From: Ruminococcus sp. OA3
GTDB taxonomy: Bacteria > Bacillota > Clostridia > Lachnospirales > Lachnospiraceae
Length of the DNA: 64,000 nt
Assembly (NCBI RefSeq): GCF_022440845.1
Contig: NZ_JAKNTO010000001.1
Span: 1,922,001-1,986,000, forward strand
Direction: 5' to 3'
Shown here: piece after piece, positions 1 through 10,084 of the stretch
Layout of the letters: each line of letters opens with the position of its first letter
Position numbering within the stretch: the stretch's first letter is position 1
Notes under the pieces: model-generated
Databases searched by the model: none
The model's input: only the letters and a program-made list of their open reading frames with translations
What the model was told of the DNA's origin: nothing
Translations under genes and position numbers: made by a program

Positions 1-306
1 TGGATAAACGTAAGAGACGATCAGGAACAGCGTCATGCCGCTGGCAAGGCTGAAAAACATCTGATAGTATTCCCGTTTGTCCGGATTGACAAAAATAAAA
101 AATAAAATGGCAACAAACATATAGACGAACCAGAAAATGTACGGGACGACAAAATATTCACAGAAAGGAATCACATCGTTCAGAGGTGCGCAGATAATAT
201 GAAGATCCTCTACCGACCTCTTTTCCAGCTGTGCAAAGCAAAACATGTAAACGATGCCAAAAATCAATATGGTAAAGCCGTGTTTGTATTTGCGTATCAG
301 ACGCAA
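1..306 (-). CDS. PAP2-like membrane protein, N-terminal part (cut by window start)
   Basis: An open frame runs from a TTG codon at 306 to the window edge, giving 102 residues of a membrane protein. An AAGGAG ribosome site lies inside the last codons of the upstream gene, about 8 bases before the TTG. At least two strongly hydrophobic segments are visible (about residues 11-23 and 55-73), and the segment spacing resembles small PAP2-type lipid phosphatases of Clostridia. The PAP2 catalytic motifs would lie beyond the window edge, so the family call is tentative. It is the third gene of a tight minus-strand operon with a lipid kinase and a glycerophosphodiesterase, which fits a role in lipid turnover at the membrane. 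Confidence 0.5.
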   Translation of the reverse strand, partial: MRLIRKYKHGFTILIFGIVYMFCFAQLEKRSVEDLHIICAPLNDVIPFCEYFVVPYIFWFVYMFVAILFFIFVNPDKREYYQMFFSLASGMTLFLIVSYVYP

Positions 307-311
307 GAAAA

Positions 312-1166
312 TCACTCCTTAGTCGTTAGTTTTTGTGTAGGGCAGTCCGGGATAAAGCGGTCGAAAATTACGGAGTCAAAATATTTCCGGCTTTTCATAA
401 GAGTAGCTTCCGAGTGAATCGTCCACGCAAATGCCGGAGTGCCAAAGCATTTGCGCAGAAATTTCAGAACAAACAGACGGGTGCCGCGGCTAAATTCATA
501 GGCGATAAAGTCGGGGCGTCCATACCAGTTGAACATCAGGTATTCACTCAGGAACAGCAGGGGTCCGGGAGGTTCTTCGCCAGGATCAAAACGGCAGGAA
601 AGCTGACCCCGCACGACACCCGGACGATTCTTTTTGTACCAGTGCAGAATAAAGGGACTGAATGATTCGATGCAGTATTTCCCTCTGTAGTCCTGCAGGA
701 GTTCCGTAACGATGCTGCAGATTTGGGTATCGGTATGGTGAGATTTTAATTCTATGAGCAGGGGAACCTGACCTGCCACCAAAGTGAGGACTTCACTTAA
801 ACTGGGAATCGTCTCAGCGCTGCCGTTCAGGCGCAGCGATCTTAGCTGTTCATGCGTAAAGTCACGAATTCTGCCGTCTGTGCCGCACATTCGGCGCAGT
901 GAGTTGTCATGAAAGACAACAGCTTTGTTATCCTTTGTGAGCTGTACATCCAGTTCGATAGCAAAACCCGCGTTCACAGCACGTGAAAAGGCGGCCAGTG
1001 AGTTCTCTGGAATACCCTCTTCGGCAGACCATAACCCGCGGTGGGCAAACAGCAGTCCGCAGAATTCACTGCATTGTTGCTGCATGGCTGTGCGGGGCAT
1101 CAAAGCCAGCAACAGGATCAACAGTACAGATAACACCGACAACAGCAGAAGCAAATATAAAAACAT
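312..1166 (-). CDS. Membrane-anchored glycerophosphodiester phosphodiesterase
   Basis: The 284-residue product belongs to the GDPD family, which hydrolyses glycerophosphodiesters to glycerol 3-phosphate and an alcohol. An N-terminal hydrophobic segment (about 2-23) should anchor it in the membrane. The catalytic signatures are all visible: AHRG at 41-44, PENS at 53-56, ELD at 71-73 and FHD at 85-87. The ATG has an AGGAGG site about 8 bases upstream. It sits 18 bases after the lipid kinase gene and its last codons carry the ribosome site of the next gene, so the three are probably co-translated. The substrate (phospholipid headgroups or lipoteichoic acid units) cannot be told from sequence. 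Confidence 0.9.
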   Translation of the reverse strand: MFLYLLLLLSVLSVLLILLLALMPRTAMQQQCSEFCGLLFAHRGLWSAEEGIPENSLAAFSRAVNAGFAIELDVQLTKDNKAVVFHDNSLRRMCGTDGRIRDFTHEQLRSLRLNGSAETIPSLSEVLTLVAGQVPLLIELKSHHTDTQICSIVTELLQDYRGKYCIESFSPFILHWYKKNRPGVVRGQLSCRFDPGEEPPGPLLFLSEYLMFNWYGRPDFIAYEFSRGTRLFVLKFLRKCFGTPAFAWTIHSEATLMKSRKYFDSVIFDRFIPDCPTQKLTTKE

Positions 1167-1184
1167 GGTAATACCGCCTCCTGA

Positions 1185-2105
1185 TTATTTGATAATGACG
1201 TTTAGCTGCCTACGGATACAACTGATATCCAGGCTGTCCAGGCTGCCTCCGGACTCACCGTCCAGGTGTACCGGCCGTTTGATACTGGTGCTGATATGTG
1301 CATTGCGGCATCTTAGAAAACGCACCCCTTTGAGGTGAATATGCTTTCCGAAAAATGCAGCTGGCAGCATTAGAAGTACCTTAAGCCTCGATATATCTGA
1401 TACCACCATAAGATCCAGGCATCCATCCGCTGAATCGGCAGAAGGACAGAATTTAAACCCTCCGCCCTCATATTTCAGATTCATTGCAGCCAGAAACCAG
1501 ACGTTGTAAAAGGAGACACTGCGGTCGCCGTCCATAGAAAGCTTCAGATCAAATCGCTTAAAAAACAGCAGATGTCTGAGTGCAATGGACGCATATGTAA
1601 GTTTGCCGAGCCCGAATCTGTTCAAAAAATCTTTAATCGGGGAAGCCAGCGCTTCATGGCAGATACCTGCATCAAAGCCAATGCCGCTGCTGATGACAAA
1701 ACGGCGCTCCTTACCGGATGCCTGACAGACGCCAATATCAATTGTCCGGATAACCCGTGGTTTCAGAATCGCCTGCAGGGCGGTGGATACGTCTTTTGCC
1801 AGCCCCATACCACGCGCAAAATCATTGCCTGAACCGGTGGGAATATATCCAAAGATCACCTGCTCCGGGTGCGTCAGTCCGCTCACGATCTCATTGATCG
1901 TGCCGTCCCCGCCGATCGCCGCCAGGATATCGTCCGGTGTCAGTGTTCCGGAAAGCACTCGTGCCAGTTTTTTGGCGTGACCACGGTATTTTGTCAGAAA
2001 CGCCTGATAGACTATGCGGCGCTTCTGTAATTCCTGTTCTACCTGATTCCAGATTTTCGCGCCCAGGTCTGAACGGGATTTTGGATTAATGATAAAATAG
2101 TACAA
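1185..2105 (-). CDS. Diacylglycerol kinase-family lipid kinase (YegS/DgkB type)
   Basis: This 306-residue soluble protein has the DAGK catalytic signature GGDGT at 65-69 and the downstream PTGSGND motif at 89-95, as in YegS and Bacillus DgkB. These enzymes phosphorylate diacylglycerol or related lipids with ATP. The start is a TTG at 2105, supported by GAGGAGG about 7 bases upstream; no better ATG is present. It leads a minus-strand operon with a glycerophosphodiesterase and a PAP2-like protein. The combination of lipid kinase, phosphodiesterase and possible lipid phosphatase suggests recycling of glycerolipid headgroups, for example from lipoteichoic acid synthesis. The exact lipid is not determined. 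Confidence 0.9.
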   Translation of the reverse strand: MYYFIINPKSRSDLGAKIWNQVEQELQKRRIVYQAFLTKYRGHAKKLARVLSGTLTPDDILAAIGGDGTINEIVSGLTHPEQVIFGYIPTGSGNDFARGMGLAKDVSTALQAILKPRVIRTIDIGVCQASGKERRFVISSGIGFDAGICHEALASPIKDFLNRFGLGKLTYASIALRHLLFFKRFDLKLSMDGDRSVSFYNVWFLAAMNLKYEGGGFKFCPSADSADGCLDLMVVSDISRLKVLLMLPAAFFGKHIHLKGVRFLRCRNAHISTSIKRPVHLDGESGGSLDSLDISCIRRQLNVIIK

Positions 2106-2188
2106 GGCTGTTCCTCCTCTCTAAGTATTTTAACAGCTGCTGCTATAATCGACAAGTGAATTAATTATAAAAATGGAAGGATGAATAT

Positions 2189-2464
2189 ATGTTTCGATAT
2201 CTGGCAGTCTATCTGCTTATTATAAATCTGATAACACTTTTTGCCTACGGGATGGATAAACACCGTGCACGGCAAGGTTTGTGGCGTGTGAAAGAAAATA
2301 CGCTTCTGCTGCTGGCAGTGATCGGGGGATCAGCCGGTGCGCTTCTGGGAATTTATGGTTTTCGCCATAAGACGAAGCATAAAAAGTTTACGGTACTCGT
2401 TCCTGTGTTTTTGGTTTGCCATGTAGCGCTGATGGTATATTTTTTCATGGAGTTTTACAACTGA
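2189..2464 (+). CDS. DUF1294 small membrane protein
   Basis: This 91-residue product matches the DUF1294 family: a first hydrophobic segment, the conserved YGMDKHRA region (about 20-27), a second segment with GGSAGALLG, then the HKTKHKKF stretch followed by a last hydrophobic segment. The function of the family is unknown. It is transcribed divergently from the lipid kinase and starts at an ATG with an AAGGA site. It is a single gene followed by about 250 bases of leader before the NRPS. Confidence 0.85.
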   Translation: MFRYLAVYLLIINLITLFAYGMDKHRARQGLWRVKENTLLLLAVIGGSAGALLGIYGFRHKTKHKKFTVLVPVFLVCHVALMVYFFMEFYN

Positions 2465-2620
2465 CCGTTGTATGTACTGTAAGAGGAACGAAAACTGGGT
2501 GATGAGGAAGTTAAAAAAATCGTGAAATGCTGATATTGAACGCAAAATTGCTTGAAAAGACATAAAAAAGTCAGTTGAATGCTGCATTATGAAAAACAAC
2601 GACAGATTCTGACAATTTTA

Positions 2621-2649
2621 TTGATTTTAACACGAAAAGAAGGTATAAC
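2621..2649 (+). promoter_or_regulatory. Candidate promoter of the NRPS operon
   Basis: TTGATT at 2621-2626 and TATAAC at 2644-2649 are 17 bases apart. A second TATAAT hexamer follows directly at 2650-2655. This is the best sigma-A-like pair in the 249-base gap before the NRPS start, leaving a leader of about 60 bases. Confidence 0.4.
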
Positions 2650-2713
2650 TATAATACATGGGTATACTTACTCTGACATAATAATCTAGACAGAAAAAAG
2701 GGCGGGACAATCA

Positions 2714-5700
2714 GTGAGTGAAGAAAAGATTCTGGTATTTCCACTTTCTCAAAGCCAGCAGAACATCTGGAATCTGGAGCGCACGTTTGCGGGTACATCG
2801 ATAAACAATATCAGTACTACAGTCCGTATCCACGGACGGGTAGACTTTGTGCTTCTGCAGAAAAGTATTGAGATGGTTCTTGAAGCGGATATATCACTTC
2901 GCACGCAGTTGACGATGCGGGATGATATGCCGATGCAGTATCACGTTCCTTACAGGGAGCAGGCTTTTGAGATATACGATTTTACACACACAAACGATAA
3001 AGGAATTGAAAGCTGGGAGGCTACGGTGAGCCGTGAAGTACTTCCTCTGCTTGATATGCCTTTGTATCGTTTTGTTCTATTTCGCTCGGGAGAAAACGAG
3101 GGCGGAGTCTTTATTAAGGTTCACCATATCATATCAGATGGCTGGTCGCAGATGCTGTTGTGCAACCGTATCGCGCAGTATTACCTGGAACTTTTGGCTG
3201 AAAGAGAGCCTCAGATTGAATTTGCCCCGGACTACCGTCAGCATGTGGAGGAAGAAGAAAAATATCTGGCTTCCAGAACATACAGCCGGGACAGAGAATA
3301 CTGGGAGCAGGTAGTCAGACAATCGGGAGAGCCGTCGGTCATCAAATCTGTAAAAAGTGCAGCTGTCAGTCCGGTAGGACGCAGGCTTAGTTTTCAGCTG
3401 CCGCAGACACTGAATCATGCAATCTACTCATACTGTATCAAGAATCGTGTGGCGCCATTTGCAGTGTTTTATATGGCACTGGCGATTTATTTTCGGAGAA
3501 TCGGAGGAGCAATCCGGTTTACGATCGGTACACCGATCGTAAACCGGATTAATTTTATCGACAAACAAAGCACCGGAATGTTTGTCAATACCTTACCCTT
3601 TTATAATGAAATCAACGATGACTGGAACCTTGACCAGTTCAACGAGGCCTTGATGGATCAGTGGTATGAGATGCTTCGCCATCAGAGATTTCCGTTTTCT
3701 CATATTGCAGAGCTTGCAGACAGATATGGAAGAGAAGACAGCAGGCTGTTCCATATCGCGCTCTCTTACCAGGACAGCAAGGTATATGAAAGCCCGGATG
3801 CTTCCGTTACTTTTCAGGGAAGATGGCATTACAGCGGATATCAGGCGGAGCAGCTCTGCATTCATCTGAGCAATATGGAAGACCACAGGCAGTATTCGGT
3901 TGACTATGATTATCTGACACAGTTGTTTTCAGAGGACGAGATCTACCGGCTTCATGAAAATCTGGAAAATATTCTTCAGGAAGCGCTTGGCAGTCCGTCA
4001 AAACCGATCTATCAGCTTGCGGTCCTCTCAAAAGAAGAGAGAGAGCGTGTACTTTATACATTCAATCATACGGGCAGGACGCTGGAAGAAAAATGCCTGT
4101 ATGATGTGTTCAGTGAAAATGTCAGAGACTATCCGAAGCGGGTAGCAGTCATCTGCGGCGGTGAAAGAATGACTTATGAGGAACTGGATCATCACGGCGC
4201 AGTTCTTTCAGCGAAACTGCAGAAGATTTTTAAAGGAGGTGCGGGTGTTGCGGTGCTGCTGCTTCCGAGAGATTTTTCACTTTTTACGGCGCTGACAGGA
4301 GTCCTGCATTCGGGAAATGCGTATTTATTGCTGTCTGCCGAACTCCCTGCAGGGCGGATACGAATGATTCTGGAGAAAAGTGATGCAGGGGTTCTTGTCA
4401 CACAGCGCGCCATATATGAGCAGATGACGGATGTAGTTAAAATCCCGGTGATTTTTGCGGATGAGGTAAATGTGGCGGATCATCCTGCGGACAGCAGGAA
4501 GGCCGTGATGGATGATCTTGCGTATATTGTTTATACATCAGGAAGCACAGGTGAACCAAAAGGAGTGGAGATCACTCAGAAGAATCTGTTGAATTTCTGC
4601 CGTGCCATGACACCGGTCTATGGGCGGGGGGCGGTACTTTCCGTATGCAATACTGGATTTGACGCATTTACGATTGAAAGCACTGCGGCGCTGCTGAACG
4701 GCCGGACGGTAGTTCTTCCAAAAGATATGGAACAGGAATCCCCCCGCAGGCTCGCTGAACTTATTCGTGGGTACGCAGTCGGATTCCTTTCCATTACTCC
4801 GTCACGGCTTACGGCATTTTTAAAAGAACCGGCGTTTTGCTGCGCGATGCGGACAATGGAAAGTATTGTGTGCGGCGGCGAAGCTTTTCCAGGGGAACTT
4901 TTGAAACAGCTCAGGACCTGTACGGGTGCCCGTATCTATAACCAGTACGGACCGTCGGAGACGACAGTGGGTGTGACGGTCAAAGAGCTGGGAAACGCTT
5001 CGGCGATCACGATCGGAAAACCAATGCCCAACTGCAGGATGTATATACTGGATCCGTGGATGAATCCGCTGCCGGCGGGGGTATACGGAGAGCTGTATAT
5101 CGGCGGTCTGTGTGTTGGCAGAGGGTACCGTGGGGATGAGCAGCTCACAAGAGAAAAATTTATAGAGAATCCATTTGAGACAGGGGAAATCATGTATGCG
5201 ACGGGAGATGCTGCCTGCTGGACTCAGGATGGAGAAATCCTGCTGGCCGGCAGGTTTGACCGTCAGGTTAAGCTCCGCGGGCTCAGAGTGGAGCCACAGG
5301 AGATTGCAGACTGTATTGCATCCTATCCGGGGGTCAAAGAAGCGGCGGCAAAAGTATGTGATCTAAATGGACAGATGGTGCTGGCAGCTTATTACTGTGC
5401 AGATGTTGAAATACCGGAGGTTGAACTTTTGACTTTTGCAGCGTCCTACCTGCCGAGATATATGATACCGGCGGTTGTTGTGAGGATGGAAAAGCTGCCG
5501 CTGCTTTCAAGCGGTAAAACAGATGAAAGCCGGCTTCCGGTACCGGTTATGGGGAACAGCATTGAAAGCGAGCAGGGCAGCGCACTGATCAGACAGATCA
5601 CCGCCATGTTTTCCAGGGTATTAAAACGGCCGGAGATCAAAGCAGACAGTGACTATTTTCTTTATGGCGGAAATTCTTTAAATGCCATGGAAGTACTGGG

Positions 5701-8700
5701 TGAGCTCGAAGAGCAGACCGGACAGTTATTCCGGGTATCAGATCTCTATGCCTGCAGAACGGCACGGAGACTGGCACAGTATATAAGCAAAGAAGAAAAC
5801 GCGGGAAACCTGAACCAGGTACAGCAGGAACATCTGAAACCGGCGCCTTCCATGGAACGTTATCCGCTGTCGCCGATACAGCAGGGCATCTATATACAGA
5901 CACGTATGGATGAGGGCGGATTGTCCTATCATATGCCGGGCGCTTTCCGGCTACGGGAAGATGTGGATACCGACAGACTGGAACATGCGTTTGAGCGGCT
6001 GATCACAGAGGATCCGTTATTCCGTACAGAATTTGTACAGGACCAGGATGGAGTTTTTGCTCGTGTCAGAGATCAGGTGGAATTTTCACTGCAGATACTG
6101 AGCGGTACAGATCTGACTGAGGTGAGCAGTTCTTTTGTCGTTCCGTTTGACCTGGCAAAGGCGCCGCTCCTGAGAGCCGGGATATTGAAAGATAATGCAG
6201 GAGAAAACATCTTATTGATTGATGTCCACCATATCATTGGAGATGGAATGAGTACACCGCTCATGATGTCGCGGCTGGAACGGTATTATCAGGGGGGTGA
6301 GCAGAAGAGATGTGAATTAAGCTATCTTGATTTTGCATATGCAGTTTCTGCGGAGAAAGACAGGAACCTGGATGCCGATAAAGCATACTGGAAGGAACAC
6401 CTGACACCGCTGCCGGAGCAGATTATGCTGCCCACTGATTTTCCACGTCGGAAGGCGTTTGATTTTAAAGGGGGGTACTATGTTCACCGGATCCAGAGCG
6501 GACTTTCAGGTAAATGCAGTGAATTCTGTGCGGAGCAGGGAATCTCACCTTATATGCTTTTTCTGGCAGTATATGGAATACTGCTCTCGGCAATATCCGG
6601 AAAGCGCGAGATGATAATCGGGACTCCGGTTTCCATGAGGCTGCATCGGCAGCTGAAAGAAATCTGCGGGCCGTTTATCAACACACTGCCGCTGCGTCTG
6701 GAGCCGCATAAAGCGATGAATCCCGCAAAATATCTCCAGGGAGTAAAAGAAGAAGTAAATCATATGCTGGAGCATCAGAACTGCTCCCTCGAGGACATTA
6801 TTTCGGCGCTGAACCTTCCCAGAACGTTTTCGGGTAACCCACTATACCAGGCGGCATTTTCCATGCGGCCGTTTGATGCGGGACAACTGATCCTGGCGGG
6901 AGGAGAGGCAACTTATCTTCCTGTTCATACGGGAACAACGAAAACAGAGCTGTTTATCGAACTCGTAAAAGAACAGGATCAGTATGAGCTTCATTTTGAA
7001 TACGCTTCTTCTTACTTTTTAGAAGAAACGATCGCCCTGTATGGCAGATGTATGGAGAGTATCGTCGAAGGGCTTGTGAAAGGAAAAGCAGAGAGAATCA
7101 GCGAACTGCCGCTCCTTATGGTAAATGACAGAATCTCGCTGCTGGAAATGCCGAATTATCAGTTCCAGCCGTTTGCAAATCTGCCTGTTCATCAGATCAT
7201 TCAGGGAATGGCAAAGATTCAGCCGGATCATGCGGCCGTGATCTGGCACGGAAAAACGACGACATATGAGCAGCTGATGAGCCAGGCTGCAAGGATCGCA
7301 TCAGGACTGCTGGCTGCAGGTGCAGAAAAAGGAGAACGCATCGGTCTTGCGTTTGCCAGAACGCCGGCACTGTTTGCAGGGATGCTGGGAATCTTGATGG
7401 CGGGAGGCGCGTACGTCCCCGTGCAGGCCACTCTACCGCAGAAAAGAATCTGTTATATGGCAGAAACTGCGGGTGTCCGGAGGATTCTGTGTGACAAAAA
7501 AAGCAGAGAAATGATTTCGGAGGTACCGGGGATCGTATGCCTTGAAGCAGAAGATTTTAAAGAGAATCCACAGGAAATTCATGTGCCGGTGACAGGTGAG
7601 GACCTGATACATGTGATCTTTACCTCAGGCTCCACAGGACGCCCCAAGGGTGTCATGATCCGTCACCGCAGTGTTTCTAATCTATATCAGGATATGAAGC
7701 ACGTGATGAAAGACATCGACGGCGCAGTCTTGTGTACGGCGAATGTGATGTTTGACATTTTCATAGTGGAGAGCCTGTTTCCGCTTGCAATGGGAAATCA
7801 CGTCGTCCTTGCGGATGAAGAAGAGATGCTGCTTCCATGGAAACTGGCCGATCTTGTGAAATGCGCTCAGGTACAATTTCTTCAGATGACGGCTTCCAGG
7901 CTGGCGCTGTGTTTTGGCAACAAGGCATTCCGTGAGGCGGCACAGGAACTGAAACTGGTGATTGCAGGCGGAGAGAGTCTCAATCCGGGATTTGTGGAAA
8001 TATTCCGGGAATGCTCAAATGGCAGGCTGGTCAACATGTACGGGCCAACGGAAGCGACCGTGTGCACAACTATGGCAGAGATCCGTCCGGGACAACCGAT
8101 AACCATAGGCAGACCTCTTCCCAATTACCGGGTATATCTTTTGGATGAGGAACAGCAGCCGGTGCTGCCGACAGCATACGGTGAGTTATATCTTGCGGGA
8201 GAAGGGATTTCTGAAGGATACGTCGGGCATCCGGAATTGACAGAACAGGCATTTTTTAAGGACCTTTATTTTGCAGACCAGAAAATGTATAAGAGCGGTG
8301 ATATGGGACGGATGCGGGCGGATGGAAGCATTGAGTTCCTCGGCAGGCAGGATGATCAGGTAAAAATCAACGGGCAGAGAGTGGAGCTTACAGAAATTAT
8401 GAGTGTCATGCTGGAATCTAAACTGACGGAGTCAGCAGTGGTATTTCCGGCAGAGAAGCCGGATGGGTCATCACAGCTCTGCGCATATTATGTTCCCTCA
8501 GCAGGTGCAGAACACTCAGAGGCACAGATGGAAAACTGGCTCCGTGCGTCTGTCCCTGCCTATATGGTTCCTTCCAGAATTCATACAGCCGATGTACTTC
8601 CTGTCACGGACAATGGGAAGATAGATATTCTGACGCTGAAACAGAGGCTGAAAGAAGAAACAGTGGGACTGAATGAAATGGAGCAGCCGGGAGAGGACGA

Positions 8701-10066
8701 CCGGATGACGGAAAAAGTCCTGCACATCTGGAGTGAAGTTCTGGGATGCGTAAACCTGTCATCGGAACGGTCATTTTTTGAGCAGGGGGGAACTTCGCTT
8801 GGGGCTTTAAATGTTCTGAGCCGTTTTTTCAACGAGGGACTGGAGATGACGATGGCTCAGTTCTATGAAAATCCGACGGCGCGCGGGCAGGCGGAACTGT
8901 TTCGGGGAACAGAACACGTTTCAAGACGGAAGGAAAACGTGTGCTATCCGGCTGTGGTTCCCAAAGCCGGGCCCCTTCCAAAACCGGAACAGAAAGCAAT
9001 CTTTGTGACAGGCGCGACCGGATTTTTCGGGGCACATCTTTTATATGAACTGATCAGCAGCGGTGCCCGTCAGGTTCTCTGTCTGGTCAGGGGAGCCGAC
9101 AAAAAAAGATTGTCCGATGCACTGACCTGGTATTTTGGCGCAGGATTTGTTTTACGTGCAGGTGACCGGATACGGGTTGTCTTTGGTGATCTGGAACAGC
9201 CGCATTTCGGAATGACGGAAGATGCATTTCGGAATCTGGCGGATTATATCGGCGTGATCTACCACTGTGCTGCGGATGTACGCCATTATGCTGCAGATGA
9301 ATCAGAGTTTCTGGAAAGAAATGTAGGCGGGACCAGGACGGTCATTGAACTTGCCAGATGTTCCAATGCTGTGCTTCACCATATGTCGACAGCGAGTATC
9401 AGCGGAGAATACCTGAAAGAACAGCCGGATAAGACAGCTGTCTTTTCGGAGCAGGATTTTTATATCGGTCAGAACTGGGAAGATAATATCTATCTCAAGA
9501 GCAAATTCCTGGCGGAGCATGAAGTGTACAGGGCGGTGGAAAAAGGACTTCAGGCAAGAGTCTACAGACTTGGCAGGCTCATAAATCGTTCGGGGGACGG
9601 TGTATTTCAGAGAAATCCACAGAGTAACGCGGCATTTCTTCTGATGCGGGCAGTGAAAAAACTGGGCTGCATTCCTGTATCCATGCAGGATATACCGGTT
9701 GATCTGACTCCGGTGGACTGGTGTGCAAGGGCAGTGCTTGCACTTTGTCAGATGAAATTAACGGCGTGCCATCTTCTGAACAGTAACCCGCCTACGATGC
9801 TGCAGACGGCACGGATACTGGTACCCGAACTGTCGGTTGCACCGGATGAGCAGTTTGATCAGATTCTGGCAGATGGAATGGATGAGGCCAACCGTGAGAT
9901 ACTGGCACCTCTGTTGGATTTCTGGAATCGTATGAAAGGGTCAAAAAATATGATACGTGTGGTATGTACTGAGACCCGGAGAGCGCTGACAGATGCAGGA
10001 TTCACGGAAATGATTCCGGCATATGAGAAACTGCTTACCGGATTAGCAACAAATTTTGACGATTGA
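2714..10066 (+). CDS. Two-module NRPS with terminal reductase (C-A-PCP-C-A-PCP-R)
   Basis: This 2450-residue megasynthetase starts at a GTG after a GGGCGGGAC leader. By eye the domains are: condensation 1 (about 1-430; HHIISDG at 137-143), adenylation 1 (about 455-945; TSGSTGEPKG near 607), carrier 1 (GGNSL, Ser988), condensation 2 (about 1045-1475; HHIIGDG at 1172-1178), adenylation 2 (about 1490-1975; TSGSTGRPKG), carrier 2 (GGTSL, Ser2028) and a thioester reductase (about 2095-2440; GATGFFG at 2100-2106, Y2260xxxK2264). No thioesterase and no epimerase are present. A condensation domain at the very start implies that an acyl group is loaded first, and the reductase should release an aldehyde or alcohol. 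Inferred product: an N-acylated dipeptide aldehyde or its derivative. Both condensation active sites are intact. No Sfp-type PPTase is visible in the window. Confidence 0.93.
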   Translation: MSEEKILVFPLSQSQQNIWNLERTFAGTSINNISTTVRIHGRVDFVLLQKSIEMVLEADISLRTQLTMRDDMPMQYHVPYREQAFEIYDFTHTNDKGIESWEATVSREVLPLLDMPLYRFVLFRSGENEGGVFIKVHHIISDGWSQMLLCNRIAQYYLELLAEREPQIEFAPDYRQHVEEEEKYLASRTYSRDREYWEQVVRQSGEPSVIKSVKSAAVSPVGRRLSFQLPQTLNHAIYSYCIKNRVAPFAVFYMALAIYFRRIGGAIRFTIGTPIVNRINFIDKQSTGMFVNTLPFYNEINDDWNLDQFNEALMDQWYEMLRHQRFPFSHIAELADRYGREDSRLFHIALSYQDSKVYESPDASVTFQGRWHYSGYQAEQLCIHLSNMEDHRQYSVDYDYLTQLFSEDEIYRLHENLENILQEALGSPSKPIYQLAVLSKEERERVLYTFNHTGRTLEEKCLYDVFSENVRDYPKRVAVICGGERMTYEELDHHGAVLSAKLQKIFKGGAGVAVLLLPRDFSLFTALTGVLHSGNAYLLLSAELPAGRIRMILEKSDAGVLVTQRAIYEQMTDVVKIPVIFADEVNVADHPADSRKAVMDDLAYIVYTSGSTGEPKGVEITQKNLLNFCRAMTPVYGRGAVLSVCNTGFDAFTIESTAALLNGRTVVLPKDMEQESPRRLAELIRGYAVGFLSITPSRLTAFLKEPAFCCAMRTMESIVCGGEAFPGELLKQLRTCTGARIYNQYGPSETTVGVTVKELGNASAITIGKPMPNCRMYILDPWMNPLPAGVYGELYIGGLCVGRGYRGDEQLTREKFIENPFETGEIMYATGDAACWTQDGEILLAGRFDRQVKLRGLRVEPQEIADCIASYPGVKEAAAKVCDLNGQMVLAAYYCADVEIPEVELLTFAASYLPRYMIPAVVVRMEKLPLLSSGKTDESRLPVPVMGNSIESEQGSALIRQITAMFSRVLKRPEIKADSDYFLYGGNSLNAMEVLGELEEQTGQLFRVSDLYACRTARRLAQYISKEENAGNLNQVQQEHLKPAPSMERYPLSPIQQGIYIQTRMDEGGLSYHMPGAFRLREDVDTDRLEHAFERLITEDPLFRTEFVQDQDGVFARVRDQVEFSLQILSGTDLTEVSSSFVVPFDLAKAPLLRAGILKDNAGENILLIDVHHIIGDGMSTPLMMSRLERYYQGGEQKRCELSYLDFAYAVSAEKDRNLDADKAYWKEHLTPLPEQIMLPTDFPRRKAFDFKGGYYVHRIQSGLSGKCSEFCAEQGISPYMLFLAVYGILLSAISGKREMIIGTPVSMRLHRQLKEICGPFINTLPLRLEPHKAMNPAKYLQGVKEEVNHMLEHQNCSLEDIISALNLPRTFSGNPLYQAAFSMRPFDAGQLILAGGEATYLPVHTGTTKTELFIELVKEQDQYELHFEYASSYFLEETIALYGRCMESIVEGLVKGKAERISELPLLMVNDRISLLEMPNYQFQPFANLPVHQIIQGMAKIQPDHAAVIWHGKTTTYEQLMSQAARIASGLLAAGAEKGERIGLAFARTPALFAGMLGILMAGGAYVPVQATLPQKRICYMAETAGVRRILCDKKSREMISEVPGIVCLEAEDFKENPQEIHVPVTGEDLIHVIFTSGSTGRPKGVMIRHRSVSNLYQDMKHVMKDIDGAVLCTANVMFDIFIVESLFPLAMGNHVVLADEEEMLLPWKLADLVKCAQVQFLQMTASRLALCFGNKAFREAAQELKLVIAGGESLNPGFVEIFRECSNGRLVNMYGPTEATVCTTMAEIRPGQPITIGRPLPNYRVYLLDEEQQPVLPTAYGELYLAGEGISEGYVGHPELTEQAFFKDLYFADQKMYKSGDMGRMRADGSIEFLGRQDDQVKINGQRVELTEIMSVMLESKLTESAVVFPAEKPDGSSQLCAYYVPSAGAEHSEAQMENWLRASVPAYMVPSRIHTADVLPVTDNGKIDILTLKQRLKEETVGLNEMEQPGEDDRMTEKVLHIWSEVLGCVNLSSERSFFEQGGTSLGALNVLSRFFNEGLEMTMAQFYENPTARGQAELFRGTEHVSRRKENVCYPAVVPKAGPLPKPEQKAIFVTGATGFFGAHLLYELISSGARQVLCLVRGADKKRLSDALTWYFGAGFVLRAGDRIRVVFGDLEQPHFGMTEDAFRNLADYIGVIYHCAADVRHYAADESEFLERNVGGTRTVIELARCSNAVLHHMSTASISGEYLKEQPDKTAVFSEQDFYIGQNWEDNIYLKSKFLAEHEVYRAVEKGLQARVYRLGRLINRSGDGVFQRNPQSNAAFLLMRAVKKLGCIPVSMQDIPVDLTPVDWCARAVLALCQMKLTACHLLNSNPPTMLQTARILVPELSVAPDEQFDQILADGMDEANREILAPLLDFWNRMKGSKNMIRVVCTETRRALTDAGFTEMIPAYEKLLTGLATNFDD

Positions 10067-10084
10067 ATATGAGGGGTGGAGGTC

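Noticed and set aside
8829-9035. Small proline-rich frames within the NRPS gene
   Set aside because: These lie in other frames of a continuous 2450-codon gene and have no ribosome sites.
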